Shown: one piece after another, positions 10,667 through 17,377 of the stretch | Numbering within the stretch: position 1 is the first letter of the stretch | Layout of the letters: each line of letters opens with the position of its first letter | Assembly (NCBI GenBank): GCA_036245805.1 | Contig: BTRK01000005.1 | Coordinates: 44,875,216-44,939,215, forward strand | Direction of reading: 5' to 3' | DNA length: 64,000 bases | Origin: Pristionchus mayeri | Lineage: Eukaryota; Nematoda; Chromadorea; Rhabditida; Neodiplogasteridae | Notes under the pieces: generated by a model | Seen by the model: the letters and a program-made list of their open reading frames with translations, nothing else | Told to the model about the DNA's origin: nothing | Databases searched by the model: none | Made by a program: the position numbers and the translations under genes

Positions 10667-10667
10667 T

Positions 10668-11923
10668 GCATTCGACCTACTCGATTCCCTCTGGTCAGCA
10701 ACTCCTAGACGACGTAAACGTCAAGCCGAAGAAATGACAGATGAACAAAAGGAAGAGCTAAAAAAAAGAATAGCACAAGGAGAAGGATTGATGCTGCTTT
10801 GGCCAGAAGAGCGGCCAGGAATCGGAAACAAAACGAAGCTACAACTACGGGTAGCGAAAGCACTCAAGCCCCAACTCAACCTACTACTGAAATTCCAACT
10901 CAAACTCAAGCACCAACTGTTATTCCTACTCAACCTCCCGCTGAAACTCCTACTCAGGCTCCAACTCAAGCACCAACTGGTATTCCTGCTCAACTTCCTA
11001 CTGAAAGTTCAACTCCCACTCCAGCCCCAGCTGAACGTAGTGAAAGCCAAGGACCTGTACCTCCACCAGCAGCTCCTGAGCCCCGACCTCCAAAACAGCC
11101 AACCTTCCCAGCGTTTATTACATTAGATCTGGTTCAATTTTCCAAACAGGAAACTTTGGTCAAGAATGCTTCCGCTGAACTGGTAAATCAGGCAAAGAGC
11201 ATTCAATCTGAAATTACCAAAATTTCTAAAAACAATATCAATGCCGTCATCGACGAAAGCAAAAAGCTTCAGGCACTACTAAACAAAGTCATTGAGGCAA
11301 CAAACGAGGTATCAAAGATCTTCGCAGAGGATAACAAGGCTACGCAGGAACTACTCGGACAATCAATTGATATTCAAAAGGGAAATGCTGCAGATTCCAA
11401 AAGGATCGCTAATCAGGCAAGTGTTCGCAGCTATTCGCTTGGTCGCGCTCAAGATCAACTCAAGAAACATGGTTTCTCGTTTGACTTTGATCCCCTTTTG
11501 AATCGCTTAATCATATCAGTAAACAAGAGTATGCTGGAGAGTTTGGAATTATCGCCTGATTTGGCCTATCTATGTGGGTTTGCAACAAAATCAAACAACG
11601 AAAGGTTTATCATAGACGAATCCAAGGCAGTCGCCTCCTACTCTATTGATTTCAATAACAACATTTCGTCAATTTTCGTTTATGCCGACTCCATTCAGCC
11701 TTCTATTGTCGGAAATGTCAAGTCGCAGCTTTTACGAATTATTCCAACCTTAACGAACCATACGAACGTTTCTTCCATTTTCAATCCTATTCAGCATCTG
11801 GCGATCAATAAGGAAATTATCGATACCATCAGGATCGACATATGCGACGCCTTTGGAAAACCTATAAAATTCCAGTATGGAACGACCATTTGTACTTTAC
11901 ATTTTATCAAAATCAAACCATGA
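10668..11923 (+). pseudogene. Maverick minor capsid protein, middle and C-terminal part
   Basis: This continues the gene cut at 5201. It first reads a basic stretch (RRRKRQAEEMTDEQKEELKK) to an A8 run at about 10761-10768. There the frame shifts and remains open to 11923. In order it has a basic stretch, a Pro/Thr/Gln repeat region (about 10870-11030), a long helical region rich in Lys, Glu, Ala and Ser (about 11140-11430), and a C-terminal block with FSFDFDPLL, SPDLAYLCGF, SIFVYADSI and FGKPIKFQYGTTICTLHF. That block is the conserved end of Maverick PY proteins. The Pro-rich and helical segments are an unusual insertion in the middle of the fold. The gene is broken by the LINE and by the A8 frameshift. 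Confidence 0.75.
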
Positions 11924-12282
11924 AAGATTGTTCAGAATTTTTCGATTATAATAAAGTTGACTTTGTTAATATTTTACAGTATGACGCTGGCCAAAAGTTT
12001 ATCGGATTTCGCAATCAAAGAGGTCGAGGCTTTGCAGGAGTCGTAAAACGACTTCGCGTAGCAATCCCGTCTTTTCTTGAATCGCCAGTCGGAAAGCAAG
12101 TAACGCAGGCTGCATCAAGCGTCGCGTCTGACGTCATAAACGGGTCGACCCCAAAATATGCATTTAAACGAGCCGGAAGACGGACTATCCGCAATCTAAC
12201 TGGTCTTGGAACTCGTAAAAGACCCTCCAGTTCTGCTTTCCTTCCTAACGAAAACCGGTCGTATTTCCTACCTGCCCCATAA
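11920..12282 (+). CDS. Maverick small basic protein, virion core-like
   Basis: An ATG at 11920 overlaps the stop of the minor capsid gene (ATGA) and gives 120 codons ending 3 bp before the major capsid start. The first third is mixed. The rest is strongly basic with Gly and Ser (RGRGFAGVVKRLRVAIPSF, later KRAGRRTIRNL and GTRKRP). Small basic ORFs between the minor and major capsid genes in adinto- and Maverick-type elements are thought to be membrane-active or DNA-condensing virion proteins (pVI/pX-like). That role is inferred from composition and place. The frame is intact. Confidence 0.6.
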   Translation: MKDCSEFFDYNKVDFVNILQYDAGQKFIGFRNQRGRGFAGVVKRLRVAIPSFLESPVGKQVTQAASSVASDVINGSTPKYAFKRAGRRTIRNLTGLGTRKRPSSSAFLPNENRSYFLPAP

Positions 12283-12284
12283 TA

Positions 12285-13530
12285 ATGCAGAAAATTATTA
12301 ACCCCAAGTCTAAGAAGTTAACTGTCCCTGAACTTGACCTGTTTAGTGTTCCCGATACTTCAGTGGGCGTGGTCAATAGCCGTTATGTAGAATGTCCTCT
12401 TACAAATTCGTTTTCAACGGGACACCATGGACCGCTGGAATGGCGATATAATTTGCAAAAGAGTTTTCTCAACCTTCAACGTAGTTATGTTCAGTTTACC
12501 ATCGGCATCAGAGATAAGAATGGCAAAAAGCTTGAAGTTAAGGAGGCTGAAAAACTTCCCATCGCATTTTGTCAAATGATCGGCAAGACCCTCTTCAAGC
12601 AGTTCCAAGTTTATATCAATGGTGTTCTCGTGGAGGACTCTTCGCCACTTTACGCATGGAGAAGCACAATTGAGACAGAGCTCAACTTTGACAAAGATAC
12701 CAAGAATACAACACTTTCACTCGGTGGCTATGCATCGGAACATAAACCAAACAATGATCCAGCTTCGGCAGGGCATGTCAGAAGAACTGGTTGGGTAGAA
12801 AAGGGAAAAGACTCAATTTGCAGCTACTCTTAATTTGAACCTTTTCAATCAGCCCCGGCTTCTTCTAAACTATGTCGATTTTAAGCTAATTGGCTATTTA
12901 AATGATCCCAAGTTTGTAATCGATTCACTCGAGATTGATAAAGATCTCAAAGCGCCAAATGATACAATCTACACGTACGAGCTTACGGACATTAAGCTTC
13001 TTCTTCACGAGTACGAACTTCATGATTCTGCATCGCTGGCAGTCGAACAGCTCCTTAAACAGGAAAATATGATCACCTACCCGCTTACAAATGTTGAAAT
13101 GCGTAGTTTCTTTGTAGCTCCTGGTCGTTTTGATGCACCAGAATGTCGTCTGCTTACTTCAGCGCTTCCAAAGCGAGTAATAATGTGCATGGTAGACGCG
13201 CTATCTTACATCGGATCCCATTCCAAGATGCCCTTCAACTTTAGACATTTTGATGTAAAGGAGGCGTACCTCGAATGTGGTGGACGAACCATTCCTTCCA
13301 GACCACTTAACCTCGACTTTGAAAAGGATATGTACATGCCGGCCTATCTCAATATGCTGGAAGGAACAGGCTTGGCGCGTTCCCTGGACAACAATGGAAT
13401 TACGAGGGAAATGTTCAAGGATGGGTTCACATTCTTTGTCTTTGAATTTTCGCCAAACCTAGACTCGGAAACATTTGACCTAATTAATCTTGGTACCACT
13501 AGTTTCAATGTTCAACAAAGCGGTACCTGA
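12285..13530 (+). pseudogene. Maverick major capsid protein (double jelly roll, F54H12.2-like), frameshifted
   Basis: The start is the ATG at 12285. Blocks typical of the Maverick major capsid are visible: STGHHGPLEWRYNLQKSFL, FQVYINGVLVEDSSPLYAW, LFNQPRLLLNYVDFKL, then RSFFVAPGRFDAPECRL and SKMPFNFRHFDVKEAYLEC, with DGFTFFVFEFSPNLD near the end. A one-base frameshift near 12800, in an A-rich stretch, ends the first frame at 12833; the second frame is open from there to 13530. Combined length is about 413 residues. It builds the hexon-like capsid shell in the family; here it cannot be translated whole. Confidence 0.85.
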
Positions 13531-13756
13531 TCCGGGTTTGTATTGTATTCTTCATTGTCAGTATGACTCTGTTTTTACCATTGATGATAACCGTGTGCCC
13601 CATGTTGACGCACTCATGTAAATATATTTTATCGGATAAACAGGTTAAGTGTACAAAAAAGGTTTACTAGGAAGCGAAAGCTTCCTCCGTGAACAAAAGT
13701 TCCCAAGGGGCCTTCGGCACTAGGGCTAGGAACTAGGAACCATAGGGGGAAGGGTG
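13531..13756. terminator. Convergent 3' ends of capsid and integrase genes
   Basis: About 225 bp between the stop of the major capsid gene (+) and the stop of the integrase (-). It contains AT-rich stretches (TAAATATATTTTA) and a GC-richer stretch with short inverted motifs (AAGCGAAAGCTTCC, GGGCTAGGAACTAGGAACC). A two-sided 3' end region is the natural reading, but no canonical poly(A) signal was fixed. Confidence 0.35.
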
Positions 13757-15300
13757 TTAGGCAGCAGGCACGAGTTCTTGTTCGTAGACAATACCAGTGA
13801 TTTCTTCTCCAGATTGATGAACAACTTTGTAGGTAGGCGGCGAACCTGCCAGCGCTCGAACAATTTGAAATACTTCTTCTGTCCAGCCCGACTCATAACC
13901 GCGATGGAAAGCCTTGTTTTGGTGACTCATACGAACCAGTTGACCAATATTGTATCCAGGCTTCTTGGCAGGGGCCCTAGTTTTACTCGGCACATCAGCA
14001 GGAACTTTTGCTCCAGAAAATACTTGTTGCGGTGTGCATTTGATCATTCGATGATATGAATTGTTTATTGCCTTTGTAAGTTTGTCGCAAATATCGATCC
14101 ACTTTTTGGTATGATTCGCCGTAAGATATTTGAAAAGCCTAGTTTCCCAGGTTCGATTAAATCGTTCGACAACTGCACATTTAATATCCGAGCTTGGATG
14201 AATTAATTTAATAAATCGAGAAGAGAGATATGCCTTTACACGAGATCCAACAAACTCTTTGCCCCTATCAGTGATCAAAAAGGTGGGATACATGTCTAAT
14301 CTTTCAAACGTCTTTTCCAAGGCATATGCAACCTCTTGTCCAGTTTTTCGATGTAGGGGAATAACAAAAGCAAATCTACTATAGCAATCAATCATGGAAA
14401 GTGCATAACGATGCCCTTTATTTTGACGGGCAAACGCACTAATATCGATTAGATCTGCTTGAACATGCGAAAAGACAAAATCACCTGTTGTTTTACGACG
14501 AGAAATTTGTACCTAACTTGTTTATGTCTCGAGTAAACTGGCTGAGATTCAAGAAAACGAGTAATTGTTTTGCTTGATCGTTTACTAGCTTTTTGTAGCG
14601 GTCCATGGGAAGAAAATACGGTAGGTTGATCAAGGTTATAGAATAATTTTTTCAACATGAATAATACAATGAAAATTCGCGAAGACCAAGCCCTTATGTA
14701 AAGTCGTTTGCCGGACCCTCCTTGAACACGTTGTAGACGTGAAGACTTTGTCGGTCTTGCCCAACTAGGAACAAGACGTTCGTCATTTTGTTGCCTTTTT
14801 TTGCTTGCCAGACCAGTCATGACTGATATTTGCGCAGGATGTTTTGTTGTTTTTGGAGACTTTTCAATTGTCTTTGATTTCAATTGGGGAATGGGCGTTG
14901 CGGCTTTTTTAGGAGGTCTAAACGTTGGAAGGGGAATAAACTTTGTTTGATCTGGCGAGATTTCTCTAGTATGGCCAAGGGTCGGTTCAACATTGCGTTT
15001 AACGCTGATCACATCTTGCTCAAAATAATCAGTGTGTTTTGGTTGAGAGTAAAAGTCAATTAACGGTAAAGAAACGTCAGGAGAAATGGTGGTAGTTGTT
15101 GGATCAGACCGATCATCTTTCAAGTCATTATCCTTTCTATAGTTGATTAGACGAGCTAGTCTGTCTTGATACATCTTCATTTTTGTATGCGGGTCAATAT
15201 CCTTTCGAAGAATAATACCGTCCAATCTTCTTTCCATCTCATTTGCTTCTTTCTGTGTAACGGCGACAAAAGGCTGAACTCGTGAAGTATGCTTCATCAT
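13757..15300 (-). pseudogene. Maverick retroviral-type integrase, frameshifted
   Basis: A gene of about 510 codons is read in two frames. The first frame (15300-14449) has a linker region typical of the family (RVQPFVAVTQKEANEMERRL), a Ser/Pro/Lys-rich middle and a helix-turn-helix-like block ending QVRYKF. Near 14505 a one-base shift moves the reading to the frame of 13757-14395. That frame holds the rve core: HVQADLID, ITDRGKEFVG and VVERFNR with about 33 residues between the second Asp and the Glu. It ends with a chromo/SH3-like end domain (SGWTEEVFQIVRAL, EQELVPAA). The catalytic set looks complete, so the frameshift is probably the only lesion. In the family this enzyme inserts the element and makes 5-6-bp duplications. 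Confidence 0.85.
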
Positions 15301-15587
15301 TTAGTAGAAAGAACAACTTGAACAATAATGCAAATGAAGTAATGGGAAAAAGTTTGAAGTAAGTCTCGGGCCTTTTCAGCGTCTCGACACTTGCCAGTAT
15401 AACGAATGATTGGAAGGAATGTTACAATAGCGTTTCCTTCGGAACGATTAAATGCGATTTTATGAATATTGAAAAGAATTTCAACAAGACAACCAATTTC
15501 GGAATGAGTTGCTTGTTTAATTGCCAATCGAGAATGGCGAAGAAGTTTATGAAGAAAGTCAGAATTTCGGGAAATGCGACTGTTCAT
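15297..15587 (-). CDS. Small Maverick ORF with GCLVEIL motif
   Basis: The ATG at about 15587 (MNSRISRNSDFLHKLLRHS) lies inside the end of the zinc-finger gene. The stop overlaps the integrase start in an ATGA. The 96-residue product is helical with a GCLVEILFNIH motif. The same motif (GCLIEILCDIN) with similar spacing of hydrophobic residues is in the ORF at 16442-16699, so the two look like distant paralogues inside one element. I do not recognise the family. A further in-frame ATG at 15656 would add 23 residues. Confidence 0.5.
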   Translation of the reverse strand: MNSRISRNSDFLHKLLRHSRLAIKQATHSEIGCLVEILFNIHKIAFNRSEGNAIVTFLPIIRYTGKCRDAEKARDLLQTFSHYFICIIVQVVLSTK

Positions 15588-15966
15588 GGCGAATCTTGAC
15601 TGAAATAGTTCCGTCGGCTGGGCTTTTGTAGATTCCAAGGTTGCATACCAGTTCATCCTTGATGGCCGTCGCTAGGTTCGGCATGGCTTCGGGCTTCCTG
15701 ACTGAATTGGCGATATGCATGCTTGGATGTCCCCTCGAATTGCTAGTCATAGCTTGGCTTGGCATGACTTTGTTCGCTTCAATGGTCGGCATTCCCATCG
15801 GGTTATTCGGAATGGTCTTCTTGTGAACTTGTTCGTGTCGATTACGAGAAAAGGTCGAATAAAATACTCTATTACAAGGGAAACAATAAAGTCTAGAATG
15901 CTTTTCCATCATATGTTTGGAAAGCTCAGGATATTGAGAATTACAGATATTACAGAGAAAAGACAT
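15559..15966 (-). CDS. Maverick C2H2 zinc-finger protein
   Basis: 135 codons starting 11 nt after the protease stop. The N-terminus has two adjacent C2H2-type fingers: FLCNICNSQYPELSKHMMEKH, then LYCFPCNRVFYSTFSRNRHE with a final VH. The remaining 80 residues are polar with Met, Asn and Pro and no clear domain. It is probably a nucleic-acid-binding or regulatory protein of the element. The second copy of this gene, near 48.9 kb, is damaged by three clustered deletions. Confidence 0.75.
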   Translation of the reverse strand: MSFLCNICNSQYPELSKHMMEKHSRLYCFPCNRVFYSTFSRNRHEQVHKKTIPNNPMGMPTIEANKVMPSQAMTSNSRGHPSMHIANSVRKPEAMPNLATAIKDELVCNLGIYKSPADGTISVKIRHEQSHFPKF

Positions 15967-15977
15967 GATACAACCGC

Positions 15978-16445
15978 TCAGTGTGAATGTAAATGGGATA
16001 AATGAAAATAAAACGTTTGCTTTAAATACTTTCTAACATACGTGTCGTTTCGTTTTACACGATGAAAGGTGGAAACGACAGAATGGAATGACCTTTTGCG
16101 AAATAGCATTTCGTTTACCACAAAGACACAGTACGCGCCACAAGTTATCTCCTGAAGTTTCTGATGTTTTTCTCGGTTGAAGTGGCAAAGTTTAAAGCTT
16201 TTGCAAAACTCGAGAATACTTTTTACACGGGGTGGGCCTCCGAAGGAGTCAAAGTAATAGCAAACACCGTTTTGGACTACAATGGCTAACCAATGCGTTC
16301 CTTCTTGCTCTGATGAATCCGTGTTTACAAAGAGTCCGAAGTCTTTTTGTTCTAGTTTATCGGTATACGGTAGACAATCGGACGGAAATACGCCCAAAAA
16401 GTTGGGAATATGGGCGAGTAAAGATGTAATTTCGCTAGAATTCAT
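15978..16445 (-). CDS. Maverick adenain-like cysteine protease
   Basis: 155 codons, intact in both copies. It belongs to the adenovirus protease/Ulp1 fold that matures capsid proteins in Mavericks. The catalytic set can be placed: His51 in THWLAIVV, Asp66 in YYFDSFGG, Gln95 seven residues before the nucleophile, and Cys102 in EITCGAYC. The start ATG overlaps the stop of the preceding ORF (ATGA), and the next gene follows after 11 nt. The length is somewhat short compared with adenain, as usual in Mavericks. Confidence 0.9.
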   Translation of the reverse strand: MNSSEITSLLAHIPNFLGVFPSDCLPYTDKLEQKDFGLFVNTDSSEQEGTHWLAIVVQNGVCYYFDSFGGPPRVKSILEFCKSFKLCHFNREKHQKLQEITCGAYCVFVVNEMLFRKRSFHSVVSTFHRVKRNDTYVRKYLKQTFYFHLSHLHSH

Positions 16446-16699
16446 CTATTGCGGAATTTACACTTGACGATTCCGTCGACAATAATGTACTCAAGACTAG
16501 GACAATTCTTTTGAATGAATGTAGTTATGTCAGAATTGTAGATGCCTTCGTTTATATCGCAAAGAATCTCGATGAGGCATCCGACAGACATTGGTCCTTG
16601 ACGAAGGTAGACGATCAGTTCGATAAGTCGCGCTAGTCCTGGTCCTATGAAGAAAAAATGCGTACAGTAATAGCGCAATATTGGCAAAACTATTAACAA
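16442..16699 (-). CDS. Small Maverick ORF with GCLIEIL motif
   Basis: This frame ends in the ATGA shared with the protease start. Its useful part begins about residue 18 (GPGLARLIELIVYL) and carries GCLIEILCDINEG. It then ends polar (CPSLEYIIVDGIVKCKF). The motif matches the ORF at 15297-15587. It overlaps the signal-peptide ORF in another frame over about 170 nt. A possible acceptor (TTTTTTCTTCATAG) just before GPGLAR suggests it may be a second exon, but I found no donor in matching phase. Confidence 0.45.
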   Translation of the reverse strand: MLIVLPILRYYCTHFFFIGPGLARLIELIVYLRQGPMSVGCLIEILCDINEGIYNSDITTFIQKNCPSLEYIIVDGIVKCKFRNR

Positions 16700-16967
16700 A
16701 AGTTAAAACATTGAATACAATATTGGAGTTGAATCGTACTGGTAAGTTATCATACGAAGAATACACTATGCCACCCTGCTTGAAGAAGATGACTTTTGTC
16801 AAATTGTCAAACAGATATCCTTGAATATTTTCAAGAAGTCGAACTTGATTTTCCTTATTAAGATGGAAAAGAGTATTATGCTCGAAAAGAAAAGATTCTT
16901 CGTTGTTTATCCACTCTTCACTTGCGAAAGCGAAGAAACAACCAGTTAGTAAAAGAACAAATAACAT
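16530..16967 (-). CDS. Maverick signal-peptide membrane protein
   Basis: An ATG at 16967, right after a spliced-type acceptor, starts a clear signal peptide (MLFVLLLTGCFFAFA). An ectodomain of about 60 polar residues follows, including NKENQVRLLENIQGYLF and one NLT glycosylation motif. A second hydrophobic helix (about residues 80-106, FNVLTFVNSFANIALLLYAF) comes next. The last 35 residues are arginine-rich and lie in the overlap with the small GCLIEIL ORF, so the true C-terminus may differ. It is a type I membrane or secreted protein. Nematode Mavericks are known to carry captured membrane proteins, but this one is too short for a known fusogen and I do not assign it. Confidence 0.55.
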   Translation of the reverse strand: MLFVLLLTGCFFAFASEEWINNEESFLFEHNTLFHLNKENQVRLLENIQGYLFDNLTKVIFFKQGGIVYSSYDNLPVRFNSNIVFNVLTFVNSFANIALLLYAFFLHRTRTSATYRTDRLPSSRTNVCRMPHRDSLRYKRRHLQF

Positions 16968-16969
16968 GA

Positions 16970-17037
16970 CTGATAGACTATTAACTCGTACTAATTTAAA
17001 TAAAGTTCAAGCTAGGATTAGAGATAATCAAACTTAC
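16970..17037 (-). promoter_or_regulatory. 5' leader intron and TATA-like start region of the minus-strand Maverick cluster
   Basis: Read on the minus strand, CAACAG|GTAAGTTTG is followed 68 nt later by TCTATCAG, and the ATG at 16967 comes 2 nt after the acceptor. This is a near-ideal nematode intron in a leader. About 40 nt upstream, near 17070-17080, ACATATAAG could serve as a TATA box. The same arrangement is kept at 50071-50138. Confidence 0.55.
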
Positions 17038-17227
17038 CTGTTGGGAAAAAAGGCATTGCGAAAGATTATGACTTATATGTTATGCAAAGCGAACACGATC
17101 GCGAAATAAAAATTTGAGAAATTCGCTAGTTATTGCGAAAAAAAATTGGAAAAGGAAAGAAATATGAGACTTTCATCATTATTGTTTGTGTTTGTCGCGC
17201 GTGCTGTTGTTTTGGTCCCGGTATACT

Positions 17228-17256
17228 CATTCATTCATTCATTCATTCATTCATTC
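17228..17256. repeat. (ATTC)n LINE 3' tail
   Basis: About seven ATTC units; on the element's sense strand (GAAT)n. It abuts the ATACT target duplication. Confidence 0.9.
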
Positions 17257-17377
17257 GTTTATTCCGTTAGGTGGGAGTTCAAGAAATAACGAGAGGGTAT
17301 ACAAGAAACGGATGTCCGTCGATTGGATCGAATCGGTTGAAGGTTGCTAGGCAGCAAGGGTAGGGGAGGGGACGGGA

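Noticed and set aside
16530..16967. Identification of the signal-peptide ORF as a Maverick fusogen
   Set aside because: It is far too short and shows no fusion-protein domain; only the membrane topology is supported.
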